A stretch of DNA of 64,000 nt from Leptospiraceae bacterium (GTDB lineage: Bacteria; Spirochaetota; Leptospiria; Leptospirales; Leptospiraceae): contig JADJFV010000034.1 of NCBI GenBank assembly GCA_016708435.1, forward strand, positions 186,001 to 250,000, in the 5' to 3' direction. Positions 8,643 through 17,552 of this stretch are shown here, piece after piece. A program made the translations under genes and the position numbers. The notes under the pieces are model-generated. The model had not been told where the DNA came from and searched no databases. It worked only from the letters and a program-made list of their open reading frames with translations. Every line of letters starts with the position of its first letter. The first letter of the stretch is position 1.

Positions 8643-10082
8643 ATGTTATTTGTAACTTTATCCTTTTTAATTTTCTTCCTTGTAGTTTATGTAGTCTATT
8701 GGACGATTGCGCCCGGCTACAGGATGAACTGGCTATTAGCCGCTTCTATCTTTTTCTACTCTACGTGGAGTATACCATTTACGATTCATTTTATTGGAAT
8801 GATAGCGGTAAATTACTATTTGCTGGAAGTATATAAAGTTAGAAAACGAGAATGGATTTTTTACTTAGTGCAAGGGATTAATATTGGAAACTTAGTGTTT
8901 TTCAAATACTTTTATTTCTTTGCGAATATGGCAGGTCAACTACTTGGAATGGAATTTTTAGAAGAGACAAATCTTAGGAGTTTACATAAATTAGCCGGCT
9001 ATGAAATTATTCTACCACTTGGAATTAGTTTTTATACATTTCAAGTAATGGCTTATGGGTTTGATTTGAAACGAGGGTCGTATACTAGAAATCATAGTTT
9101 CAAAGAAGTATTACTTTTTATTACGTTCTTTCCTCAGTTGATTGCTGGTCCTATTATGAGAGCTACGGAGCTTTTGCCTGCAATAGCGGATTACGAGAGT
9201 TTGCCGATGAAGGAACCGAGTCTTGAAAAAATCAAATTGGGTCTATGGTATATTCTAATTGGTGTGACAAAGAAACTCTTTATTGCAGATAAAGTTGGAG
9301 AAATTCTAAATTCATTTGTAGCAACAACGCCTACAGACCATAACCCGCTAGGAATTTGGATTTTGTGCATTGCGTTTATTGTAATGCTTTACTCTGACTT
9401 TTCGGCTTATTCTGATTTGGCGCGGGGACTTGGATTTTTACTTGGTTTTACAATTCCAGTGAACTTCCGCGCTCCTTTTTTTATGTATTCTTTTACAGAA
9501 CTCTGGAAAAAGTGGCATTTGACATTTGCCTATTGGATACGGGATTATATTTTCATTCCGCTAGGTGGAAGTAAAGAAGGCGAATGGCGACTTTATCGAA
9601 ATCTAATTATCACCTTTACTCTGGGCGGACTCTGGCATGGTGCTTCGTATACATTTCTGATCTGGGGATTTCTAATGGGAATTTTTCTAAGCATAGAAGC
9701 ATTTCTGTTAAAGAGAGGATATTCAGAATTACCTGCTAATCCAATTCTCAGAGTGATTAGAATTTCCGTTGTATGGATTTTATACTTATCAACGGGAGTA
9801 TTCTTTTTTGCGCCAAATTGGACTTGGGCGCTACTTGCCATTCAGCAGATGTTTTCTTTTAGGATAAATATTCCAGGACTTTTATCTACAAGTCAAATCG
9901 GTATTATCCTACTTTGCTTTCTAATTGTTCTAGCCTTACAGTGGTTAGAGCTTAAACCGGAAAATTTTAAAGTCTTAGAACGATGGGAAAAATTTCTCCT
10001 ACCAATTTTTATTCTCATTCTATTTGTTGCTATCACACAAATGGAAACTCCCAAGAAAGATTTTTTCTATTTTCAGTTTTAG
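8643..10082 (+). CDS. MBOAT-family O-acyltransferase (AlgI-like)
   Basis: A 479-residue polytopic inner-membrane protein with about ten hydrophobic segments. MBOAT hallmarks are FFPQLIAGPIMR near residue 160, the ELWKKWHLTFAYWIRDY block near 285-300, and the presumed catalytic His in GGLWHGASYTF near 337. AlgI-like enzymes move acyl groups across the membrane to extracellular polysaccharides or lipids, usually with an SGNH-type partner. The SGNH-like gene at 3707-4774 may be that partner, although it is on the other strand. The start lies only three bases after the lipoprotein stop. It ends tail to tail with the desaturase gene, overlapping by four bases. Confidence 0.85.
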   Translation: MLFVTLSFLIFFLVVYVVYWTIAPGYRMNWLLAASIFFYSTWSIPFTIHFIGMIAVNYYLLEVYKVRKREWIFYLVQGINIGNLVFFKYFYFFANMAGQLLGMEFLEETNLRSLHKLAGYEIILPLGISFYTFQVMAYGFDLKRGSYTRNHSFKEVLLFITFFPQLIAGPIMRATELLPAIADYESLPMKEPSLEKIKLGLWYILIGVTKKLFIADKVGEILNSFVATTPTDHNPLGIWILCIAFIVMLYSDFSAYSDLARGLGFLLGFTIPVNFRAPFFMYSFTELWKKWHLTFAYWIRDYIFIPLGGSKEGEWRLYRNLIITFTLGGLWHGASYTFLIWGFLMGIFLSIEAFLLKRGYSELPANPILRVIRISVVWILYLSTGVFFFAPNWTWALLAIQQMFSFRINIPGLLSTSQIGIILLCFLIVLALQWLELKPENFKVLERWEKFLLPIFILILFVAITQMETPKKDFFYFQF

Positions 10083-11101
10083 GTATTTGGGTAGCTAGTC
10101 CACTTTCCCGTTTTCGAATCAATTAGTTTACAATGACTGGTAGAATGAAAATAATCTCTCCAGAAGGAATTACTTTCGAGGAGATAATCAGCGTAATCCG
10201 TCTTTATCAGGGCAAGGGCTTTCGGTAAATTATAGAATGGAATTTTTGTATGAACGTGATGGGGAACATGCAGCATTATATTATGAGCAAAGAAATTGAT
10301 AAAGGAAGGAAGATAATATATGGTAGTTGCTTGCATTTGTCCGTAGAAGGGTGTCCATTCTCCTTCTTTTTTCCAGATTATTTTTTCATTGATATGTTGG
10401 ACATAAACGATAATTCCAATTGTATAATTCCAGAGGATAAATGGAATTAGTTGCAACTTTGTAAATACCCAGAGCCCGCTTGGAAGCGAAAACCCTTCCT
10501 GCGAATAACCACCAAAATAAATGGCGGCGGAAATACTTAAGATTGCAAAGCAGAGGATAATAGAAATATCCCGCCTTGCCTTCCAGTTAGGAGCAGGAAA
10601 TAGAATTAATCCTTGTAGCCACATCTTAATTAGGTAATAAATTCCTGTGCCAAAGGAAGACCAATAGATTCGATGCATAAATCTATCAAACACAGACATT
10701 GTTTTATATCTGTCCGTGCTTCTTGGATGCCAGGCGAGATCAGCTTTTAACTTCGAAGTATTTCCATGGTGAATGCCATTATGCCCATATACCCACTGCT
10801 GGTAAGGATGAAGTGAGGGGAGAAGAGCTATTTGCCCAAGCCACCAGGACAGAATTTTATTTTTAAATAAAGCACCATGTGCGATGTCATGACCCAGTTG
10901 AAAGAGTGCAAGTATACTGAGTCCATGAAGTATCCAGAGTAAGGGAAGCAAATACCAATTATCCGTTATTAGGATGAGGTAACTAAAGAACAGGAATAAA
11001 ACTAAATCTCGAGAGAAATAGAACAGACCTTTCCATAAAGGGCTATAGAAGATTTGCCGCGAGAAAGAATTTCTTACGGCAAAGAGAGTTTCTTTATTCA
11101 T
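10079..11101 (-). CDS. Membrane fatty-acid desaturase / hydroxylase
   Basis: A 340-residue integral-membrane di-iron enzyme. The three histidine boxes are visible: HDIAH at residues 71-75, HNGIHH at 107-112, and HVPHH near 266. Four to five hydrophobic segments separate them, as in FADS-type desaturases. Such enzymes insert double bonds (or hydroxyls) into acyl chains using O2 and an electron carrier. The gene overlaps the stop of the crotonyl-CoA-reductase-like gene by four bases, so both are on one transcript. The substrate may be membrane phospholipid acyl chains; regioselectivity cannot be told from sequence. Confidence 0.85.
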   Translation of the reverse strand: MNKETLFAVRNSFSRQIFYSPLWKGLFYFSRDLVLFLFFSYLILITDNWYLLPLLWILHGLSILALFQLGHDIAHGALFKNKILSWWLGQIALLPSLHPYQQWVYGHNGIHHGNTSKLKADLAWHPRSTDRYKTMSVFDRFMHRIYWSSFGTGIYYLIKMWLQGLILFPAPNWKARRDISIILCFAILSISAAIYFGGYSQEGFSLPSGLWVFTKLQLIPFILWNYTIGIIVYVQHINEKIIWKKEGEWTPFYGQMQATTIYYLPSFINFFAHNIMLHVPHHVHTKIPFYNLPKALALIKTDYADYLLESNSFWRDYFHSTSHCKLIDSKTGKWTSYPNT

Positions 11102-12321
11102 TTACTTGCTCCTATTCGAATTGCCATATTTCCTGGCAAATGCTTGTTTTCCCACATTAGCGAGTGACAAAGTCCGGTTTCTTCAAAGGAAAATACCTGA
11201 GAAACAACTGGATGTATTTTTTTAAATGACACTAGTTCAATTAATCGCTCACATTCTTCTGTGCTAGCAAAATGCGATCCTTGTATTCTTATTTGTGAAT
11301 CTTTCAAGGTATTCAGATCAAAAGATCCTGCATAGCCGGAAGTTCCGCCGCAGATAACAACCATTCCACCACGTTTACAAACTTGAATCGATGTTGGAAA
11401 GGTTTTTTCACCAGGGTGCTCAATGACTATGGAAGGAGAAATTCCATTTGTTAAATCTAATAGCTCTGACTCGAATCTAATCACTTCTTTTTTCCAATGA
11501 TGATTTGAGATTAATGAGTCACTATTGAATTGTCCCCAATGGGAGTAGTGGTTACGATTGATTACCCCCGTAGCACCTAGATTTTTGCAGAAATTTGCTT
11601 TCTCTTCATCATTTACAACGGCTATTGGTATGCCTCCAAATTCTTTGACCAATTGAATCGCCATTACCCCAATGCCTCCCGCTGCACCCCATATTAAAAC
11701 GACGTCTCCTTTTTTTATATCATTGGGAATCCAATGAGTTAACATTCTGTAAGCCGTTGCTCCCGATAGCATGAAAGTTGCTCCTTCCTCCCAACTTAGA
11801 TGCTTTGGCTTAGGTAGACATTGGTGCTCTTTTACTTTTGTAAATTGAGCGAAGGATCCGAAATTTGTTTCATAACCCCATGCTTTACAAGTTGCGGATA
11901 AGATTGGATCACCGCCATTTTGAATCCATGGATCGTTCATTTCCCAATGTCCTGCATGTAAAACTACTTCTTCTCCTAGCTCAACGGATTTAACAAATTT
12001 TCCTTTTTGAATTACGATTCCAGATGCATCTGAACCGCCAATATGAAAATCTTCCAGACTCCCATTTGCTTTTCGAAATTCGATTACATTAATTGGTTTT
12101 CCAATTGCCGCCCAAACATTATTGAAATTGACACCGGCTGCCATGACTGCAACTAAAACTTCCTCGTCTTTAATATCGGGGGTAGATACTATTTCGATTT
12201 GAAATGCTAATCTTGGATTTCCCATTCTATGTGAGCGTATTACTTGCGCATACATTTTATTTGGCGCATTACCGATTTCTGGAATTTTACCTATCGGAAG
12301 AAGTTCCTGAGCTGAAATCAT
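11098..12321 (-). CDS. Crotonyl-CoA carboxylase/reductase-like MDR oxidoreductase
   Basis: A 407-residue zinc-independent medium-chain dehydrogenase/reductase. The NADPH-binding motif WGAAGGIG is near residue 215. The CCR-type blocks NFNNVWAAIGKP, WGYETNFGSFAQF and IQGSHFAS are present, which match the crotonyl-CoA carboxylase/reductase subgroup rather than ordinary quinone reductases. CCR enzymes reduce an enoyl-CoA, with or without CO2 fixation, giving ethylmalonyl-CoA or longer alkylmalonyl-CoA. Coupling to a desaturase and closeness to two KAS III enzymes suggest a role in making branched or unusual extender units or in enoyl reduction. Whether it carboxylates is undecided. Confidence 0.75.
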   Translation of the reverse strand: MISAQELLPIGKIPEIGNAPNKMYAQVIRSHRMGNPRLAFQIEIVSTPDIKDEEVLVAVMAAGVNFNNVWAAIGKPINVIEFRKANGSLEDFHIGGSDASGIVIQKGKFVKSVELGEEVVLHAGHWEMNDPWIQNGGDPILSATCKAWGYETNFGSFAQFTKVKEHQCLPKPKHLSWEEGATFMLSGATAYRMLTHWIPNDIKKGDVVLIWGAAGGIGVMAIQLVKEFGGIPIAVVNDEEKANFCKNLGATGVINRNHYSHWGQFNSDSLISNHHWKKEVIRFESELLDLTNGISPSIVIEHPGEKTFPTSIQVCKRGGMVVICGGTSGYAGSFDLNTLKDSQIRIQGSHFASTEECERLIELVSFKKIHPVVSQVFSFEETGLCHSLMWENKHLPGNMAIRIGASK

Positions 12322-12435
12322 ACATTTTCAATGAATACTAGGAACGCTTCAAATAGCAAGAGGTTTTTTGAACTAGGAATATAAGGATGTAAACAAAGAA
12401 ATTCCATTTTCAATAATATCTTATCAGCTATAAAT

Positions 12436-12463
12436 TATATACCAACAGGTATAGTTGGATATA
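12436..12463. promoter_or_regulatory. Palindromic operator candidate upstream of acyl-CoA dehydrogenase
   Basis: In the 215-bp divergent spacer between the CCR-like gene and the acyl-CoA dehydrogenase, TATACC-AACA-GGTATA (12438-12453) forms a perfect six-base inverted repeat. It is nested in a wider imperfect one (TATACCAAC and GTTGGATATA). This is the size and symmetry of a TetR/FadR-type operator. No regulator gene is adjacent, so binding is conjecture. Confidence 0.35.
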
Positions 12464-12536
12464 AAAAATAAATCTTTGAATTAAAAGTATTTACAACTAT
12501 GTGAACTTTTTGAAAATTTGATTCAAAGGAAATATT

Positions 12537-14285
12537 ATGATTAAGTCAAACTACTTTAGCGCCAATTTTGATATGCTGCTTCATTTCGAGAAATTCATTC
12601 CATGGAAAGAACTTGTTCCTGCGTATGAAAATAATTTTTTCGATGCGAGAAAATATTCTGAAACGGGTAATGAACTTTATGCGACAGCACCAAATAATTT
12701 GGAAGAAGCAGTCGAATACTATCGAACGATTTTAGATGCGGCAGGTGACGTTGCTGGCAATTTCGTTTCGCAACATGTAAAGGCGATGGATTTAAAAGGG
12801 GTGGAGTATAAGAATGGAGTAGTCACTCATCCAAAAGAAATGATTGATTCCGTGAACAAAGCCAAAGAAGCCGGAATTCAAGCTTACGGATTCCAGCGCA
12901 AGTTCGGTGGTCTCGGTTTGCCTTTTACCCTGAGAGCCTTGATGGGCGAGATTGTATATCGAGTCGATACTAGTTTTGCTATTGCATTTGGATGTGTAAA
13001 TCTAGGCGAGATTTTGGAAAGGATTGCATCGAAAGAAATGCAAAACGAATGGATTCCTCGAATGGCAAGTGGTGATTTCTGTGCGGCTATGGGGCTAACA
13101 GAGCCTAACCACGGATCTGATCTCCCGAATATTACAACAAAGGCAACGAAGACTAGTGACGGCAAATGGGTATTAAACGGAACTAAACGATTTATTACAC
13201 AAGCCTGTGGACTTGGAGAGACTCCTTCCATTATTCTAACACTTGCTCGTAGTGGCGGAGCCGGTGCACGAGGACTTTCCTTTTTCCTTGTTCAAAGTAA
13301 AGACATTCAAATTGCAGGCATCGAAAAGAAAATGGGGCTTCATGCTTCGCCTACCTGCGAAATAGTTTTTGAGAATACTCCCGGACTTCTTATAGGCGAG
13401 GAAGGATATGGTCTTGTGCGGTATACAATGGGTATGCTTAATGGAGCGCGAATGGGAATTGCTGCACAGGGAGTAGGTATGGCGACTGCCGCATTCGAAG
13501 AAGCAAAGATTTTTGCCTCTACTCGAATACAGTTCGGAAAACCAATAGAAGAAATTCCTGCTATTAAAAAAATGCTTCGACGCATGGAGCGCGAAATCAT
13601 GGCTATGCGTTGTTTGACTCTAGAAGGAGGACGAACTGTAGATATGTATTATTGGAAAATGGAACATTTGCGAGAAGAAGGAAAAACGGACAAAGAAATT
13701 TCCAATAATGAAGAAGTTCGTCACTGGATGAAGCTCGCGGATTTGCTTACTCCTGTCTCTAAATATTATTGCTCTGAAATGTGTAACCGTATTGCGTATG
13801 ACGCATTACAAATTCATGGCGGATCTGGATTTACGGAAGACTATGATATTGCTAGAATTTATAGAGATGCAAGAATAACTTCCATTTATGATGGAACAAC
13901 GCAGATTCAAGTAATGGCAGCAATTGGTGGAATTGTTTCAGGTATGAGCGCAACTGGACATTTTAGAAAGTATTTATTAAATGAGCTTTCTTTATTTTCA
14001 CCGTCTGCACGTATTAAGTCTTTGTTTGCATCCTTAGAAGAAGCAATCAGTGCATACAAAGACATCAAGGCATCCGAAGTCCGCGATAGTTTTTCAGTCG
14101 AACTTGTGGAAGTGGCTACTCGAGTGTTAGCCGGAATCCATTTAGAAAAGACTGCCTCTATGCTAGAAGAAGAAGACAAAGCCAAACGTTTAAAACACGC
14201 AGATGAATTTAACATTGACAGTAAATCAATTGCACTTGCAAATATTTCTCGAATGAAAGAATTCGCGAATGTGGAGACGTTGTAA
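12537..14285 (+). CDS. Acyl-CoA dehydrogenase, long form with C-terminal extension
   Basis: A 582-residue FAD-dependent acyl-CoA dehydrogenase. The N-terminal helical domain is followed by the flavin-contact block MGLTEPNHGSD (about residues 185-195), the beta domain, and a C-terminal helical domain with QIHGGSGFTEDYDIARIYRDARI. An extra ~120 residues follow, as in long FadE-like forms. The loop that normally reads YEGT, with the catalytic Glu, here reads YDGT (Asp452). It oxidises acyl-CoA to enoyl-CoA and passes electrons to ETF. It stands alone on the plus strand, divergent from the CCR-like gene, probably in fatty-acid degradation or remodelling. Confidence 0.88.
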   Translation: MIKSNYFSANFDMLLHFEKFIPWKELVPAYENNFFDARKYSETGNELYATAPNNLEEAVEYYRTILDAAGDVAGNFVSQHVKAMDLKGVEYKNGVVTHPKEMIDSVNKAKEAGIQAYGFQRKFGGLGLPFTLRALMGEIVYRVDTSFAIAFGCVNLGEILERIASKEMQNEWIPRMASGDFCAAMGLTEPNHGSDLPNITTKATKTSDGKWVLNGTKRFITQACGLGETPSIILTLARSGGAGARGLSFFLVQSKDIQIAGIEKKMGLHASPTCEIVFENTPGLLIGEEGYGLVRYTMGMLNGARMGIAAQGVGMATAAFEEAKIFASTRIQFGKPIEEIPAIKKMLRRMEREIMAMRCLTLEGGRTVDMYYWKMEHLREEGKTDKEISNNEEVRHWMKLADLLTPVSKYYCSEMCNRIAYDALQIHGGSGFTEDYDIARIYRDARITSIYDGTTQIQVMAAIGGIVSGMSATGHFRKYLLNELSLFSPSARIKSLFASLEEAISAYKDIKASEVRDSFSVELVEVATRVLAGIHLEKTASMLEEEDKAKRLKHADEFNIDSKSIALANISRMKEFANVETL

Positions 14286-14332
14286 AGAAGGTTTCTTTTC
14301 ACGCAAAGCCGCAAAGGGGTGAATAGAGTGTT

Positions 14333-14372
14333 ACCCCTGTCACCTCGAACAGCGTTACCGTGAGAGGTCTAT
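14333..14372 (+). repeat. REP-like repeat, single copy
   Basis: ACCCCTGTCACCTCGAAC, nine variable bases and GTGAGAGGTCTAT form a unit with an internal ACCTC/GAGGT pairing. The same unit is found as an inverted pair at 40333-40447, including the outer ACCCCTGTCACC. It sits in the 200-bp gap between the tail-to-tail acyl-CoA dehydrogenase and thioesterase genes. The structure resembles bacterial REP elements; no RAYT transposase is in the window. Confidence 0.6.
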
Positions 14373-14484
14373 TTTGCTTAACACTATCTTTTTAAGTAAA
14401 ATGGATTTCTCACATCCACCGAATTGTTTAACTTCAAATCCAACCGCCAAAGGATGTTCGAAATGACTGTAAACGATTCTCCGC

Positions 14485-15084
14485 CTAACTCTCTTTAGCC
14501 TCTGCTTTTCGGCGTCTCTGCGGCAAGTCTTTCCTTAGTTTCTTTCTGAGTTCCTTGCCGCGCTTTTTATTTAATTCAAGAATATTTTTTAGGCGTTCCA
14601 TCTTAAGGGGAGAACGGTGGAACATCCTCATGAAGATTTTTTCTTTCATGTTATACCATCTCGCTTTGGATGTAGCGAAGACGTCACCCGTGAGAGGCGA
14701 AGTAATAGTAGCCTTTGTGTAGAGTCTTTTATTCTTTGCAATTGTAATCCATGCTCTGCATTCTACTTCTTCGCCGAGTGGACAGGCTTTATCGTATTTC
14801 ACAAAGAGCTGGTCTGTCATTACAAAATGTCCTGCGTGAAAACAAGTAACACCCTGCGCTTCATCTAAGAGCGCTGCAAGAATTCCTCCGTGCACATAAC
14901 CCGGCGCACCTTCATAAAACTTTTCAAATGTAAATTTAAATCTTACTTCGCCTGTTTCGTGATGGAATGGAAATTCTGCGTGCAGTCCGTGTGAGTTCTC
15001 TGGTCCGCAACCAAAGCAATTGAGATGATGCCAGTCCTGTCCGACTGAACTTGGTTTGTGATGAATGCTTTCTTCTTCGTTCAT
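14485..15084 (-). CDS. PaaI/YbgC-type hotdog thioesterase
   Basis: A hotdog-fold thioesterase of about 199 residues. The PaaI-like block GYVHGGILAALLDEAQG shows the HGG and downstream acidic residue used for acyl-CoA hydrolysis. The ATG at 15084 (MNEEESIHH) was chosen over a TTG at 15114 that would run into murC. The N-terminal CFGCG stretch is common in one PaaI subgroup. The C-terminal ~45 residues are very basic (RGKELRKKLRKDLPQ) and go beyond the fold. Their DNA, near 14495-14525, resembles intergenic GCCGCAGAGACGCCG-type repeats, so the tail may be acquired. It starts a few bases after murC and may share its transcript. Confidence 0.75.
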   Translation of the reverse strand: MNEEESIHHKPSSVGQDWHHLNCFGCGPENSHGLHAEFPFHHETGEVRFKFTFEKFYEGAPGYVHGGILAALLDEAQGVTCFHAGHFVMTDQLFVKYDKACPLGEEVECRAWITIAKNKRLYTKATITSPLTGDVFATSKARWYNMKEKIFMRMFHRSPLKMERLKNILELNKKRGKELRKKLRKDLPQRRRKAEAKES

Positions 15085-15089
15085 TGGAG

Positions 15090-16466
15090 TTACTTCAGAA
15101 ATTTTTCTGCCCAATCGCGCACATTGCCCGCACCGAGGCTAACAAGATAATCGCCTGTAAGAATGTATTTTCTAATGATCGGAATATCTCTTTCGATATC
15201 TCCTGTAAGTAAGATCGTTCGATCTTTGACGGTGAGGTTATCGTAGATTAACTCCGTTGCAATCCCTTCGATTGGCGTTTCTCCCGCCGAATAGATTGGG
15301 AGTAAGAAAAGGATATCGCTATCGTCTAACGCTTTTGCAAAGTCTAGATAGTGATCTCTTGTTCTTGTATAACGATGTGGTTGAAAGATAATACAACATT
15401 TTGCACCAACAGGTCGCATTCTTTTAATGGATTGAATGACCGCGAGAATCTCCGTTGGATGATGACCATAATCATCGTAAACATGAATATTATTTAAAGT
15501 TCCTAAATGCTCTAGCCTGCGCTTAACACCATTATACTGCGAAAGAGTTTCTAGAATGCGATCAATCTCTAAGCCTACAATTTCTGTTGCAAGTAAGGAA
15601 GCAAACGCATTCTTTAGATAGTGATCTCCTGCAAAAGGAAGCTTAATTCTTCTTAAAGTTCCGTTTCGATAAAAACTTAATTCATTGTCGAAGATTTCGA
15701 AGGGCTCTATTTTGATCTCTGGAAATTTTTCTGCAAGAGATGTTGCGCGTGACGATTCAACATAGCCAATTATATTCTTTTGATCTTCTAATAAGTCAAT
15801 GGCAGCTTCCACGCCTGAATCTCCAATATATACAATGGCTGTAGAGCTTTTTTTATTGTGTATAAATTTTGCAAATGCTTCGTGTAGATTCTCTACTGTC
15901 TTATAATGATCCAAATGGTCGTTGTCGATATTTGTGACAATTTTTATATCTGCTTTGTGATTTAAAAAAGTTCCATCCGATTCGTCGGATTCGTATACTC
16001 CCCATTTGCCGTTATCCCATTTACCACCTCTATCATTTAGAAATCCAACTTCACCGCCAAGCATGATAGCAGGTCTTTGTGTTCCCTCTAATAGAATTTG
16101 ACCTGTCATTGCTGTAGTGGTTGTCTTTCCGTGAGAGCCTGCCACTGCAATAGAAAATTTTCTAGAGAATAATTCATGGAGTAACTCGGAGCGGTGAACG
16201 AGTGTTTTGTGCTCATCAAGTGCTTTTTGGAAAATAGGATGTGTTTCTTTTACTGCACTCGAAAAGACTACATAATCAATAGAATCTAGACTTACTGATT
16301 CGGGTTCGTGCGTAATCTTTGCTCCACGCATTTCTAATTTACGCAGAGTATCTGTATTAGCCTTATCATATCCTTTGACTTCAATTTTTAGATCGAGTAG
16401 TATATGAGCGAGGGAGGACATTCCAGATCCTCCTATTCCAATAAAAAAAGGTTTCTTGTCTTTCAA
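15090..16466 (-). CDS. murC: UDP-N-acetylmuramate--L-alanine ligase
   Basis: A 458-residue Mur ligase. The N-terminal UDP-binding motif GIGGSGMSSLAHILL is followed by the ATP loop GSHGKTTTTAM near residue 112, the central-domain block NIDNDHLDHY and the C-terminal YDDYGHHPTEI, all typical of MurC. It adds the first L-Ala of the peptidoglycan stem peptide in the cytoplasm. It lies three bases after murG at the end of the reduced dcw cluster. The length is normal. Confidence 0.95.
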   Translation of the reverse strand: MKDKKPFFIGIGGSGMSSLAHILLDLKIEVKGYDKANTDTLRKLEMRGAKITHEPESVSLDSIDYVVFSSAVKETHPIFQKALDEHKTLVHRSELLHELFSRKFSIAVAGSHGKTTTTAMTGQILLEGTQRPAIMLGGEVGFLNDRGGKWDNGKWGVYESDESDGTFLNHKADIKIVTNIDNDHLDHYKTVENLHEAFAKFIHNKKSSTAIVYIGDSGVEAAIDLLEDQKNIIGYVESSRATSLAEKFPEIKIEPFEIFDNELSFYRNGTLRRIKLPFAGDHYLKNAFASLLATEIVGLEIDRILETLSQYNGVKRRLEHLGTLNNIHVYDDYGHHPTEILAVIQSIKRMRPVGAKCCIIFQPHRYTRTRDHYLDFAKALDDSDILFLLPIYSAGETPIEGIATELIYDNLTVKDRTILLTGDIERDIPIIRKYILTGDYLVSLGAGNVRDWAEKFLK

Positions 16467-16469
16467 GGC

Positions 16470-17552
16470 TTACTCTTTAAAAAAATATCTAACTGTGTTG
16501 TTAGCCGCATTGACTCTGGCACACTGCAAAGATTTTTCGGTTATAGCAACTAGCTGCTCTCTATTTTTTGCAATGCTTAGAAGTATTTCCATTAGCTTGG
16601 AATTACTTTCGTCTCTTTGATTGAGAACCCAGGCACTGGCGTTGTCTTCAAAATACTTTGCATTAGCCACCTGGTGATTATCAGCGGCATACGGATATGG
16701 AATTAGAATTTGCGGAAGTGCATATAGCGCGCACTCAGAAATCACTCCCGCACCAGATCTTGCAATGACTAAATTTGCCCATTCATAATGCGTTTTCATA
16801 TTCTCCGAATAAGAGATAATATCCGCTGACTTGGCTGACTTTGCTTTGGCTTCATCATAGAGAGAAGTGCCGGTTAAAAGTCGAAAGCTAAAATTTTTTG
16901 CGATCTCAGGATTGTTCATGGAGCTAATGACCATATTGTTGATTTGTCTCGCACCCTGTGAACCGCCCATGACTAGAACATTTAGCTTTTCTTTTTTGTT
17001 GACTACTTGCATTTTTCCTGCACTCATTTTCGAATCAGGAATAATCTTTTTACGAAGAGGATTACCCGGTATTTTAAAAGAATCGGGATTAAACTCTTCG
17101 ATATTGACAGGCGGAAAGCTAAATGCAATCTTATCTGCAAATCTTTTGAAGATACGAGTTACTTTTCCAACGACTCTATTTTGCTCACATAGAAAAATTT
17201 TCTTTCGAAAGATAGTTGCGTAGAGAAGAGCGGGTAAACTTGAATAGCCTCCCATTGCAATCACGCAATCTACTTTCAATTTTCTGAATTGGTAAACAGT
17301 TTTTAAAAAGTTATACGCAAATAGAGTCGGAACTGTAAGAATATTTTTACTGATCTGAGGCGTATTGTGCCAGATGACAGGACAAGGCGAATCTCTAAGA
17401 TCTGGATTATCTTTGTTACGCACGAGAGAGTGAATAAATAGATTTTCAAATCCTATTTCCGATTTTAAATCCACTAGACTCTCAGCGAGTGCAATGCCTG
17501 GTGAAATATGTCCGCCGGTTCCGCCGGCTGCTATGATAATAGAACGAATCAC
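16470..17552 (-). CDS. murG: UDP-GlcNAc--undecaprenyl-pyrophosphoryl-MurNAc-pentapeptide GlcNAc transferase
   Basis: A 360-residue GT-B glycosyltransferase that converts lipid I to lipid II at the inner face of the membrane. Visible motifs are GGTGGHISPG near residue 10, MGGSQGARQIN near 195, and the UDP-GlcNAc site RSGAGVISECALYALPQ followed by PYAADNHQ near 265-295. It overlaps ftsW by four bases and precedes murC by three, in the conserved order ftsW-murG-murC. Confidence 0.95.
   Translation of the reverse strand: MIRSIIIAAGGTGGHISPGIALAESLVDLKSEIGFENLFIHSLVRNKDNPDLRDSPCPVIWHNTPQISKNILTVPTLFAYNFLKTVYQFRKLKVDCVIAMGGYSSLPALLYATIFRKKIFLCEQNRVVGKVTRIFKRFADKIAFSFPPVNIEEFNPDSFKIPGNPLRKKIIPDSKMSAGKMQVVNKKEKLNVLVMGGSQGARQINNMVISSMNNPEIAKNFSFRLLTGTSLYDEAKAKSAKSADIISYSENMKTHYEWANLVIARSGAGVISECALYALPQILIPYPYAADNHQVANAKYFEDNASAWVLNQRDESNSKLMEILLSIAKNREQLVAITEKSLQCARVNAANNTVRYFFKE

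Noticed and set aside
13907..14314. 135-aa minus-strand ORF inside the acyl-CoA dehydrogenase
   Set aside because: It is antisense to a conserved enzyme and shows only low-complexity Ser/Ala-rich translation.
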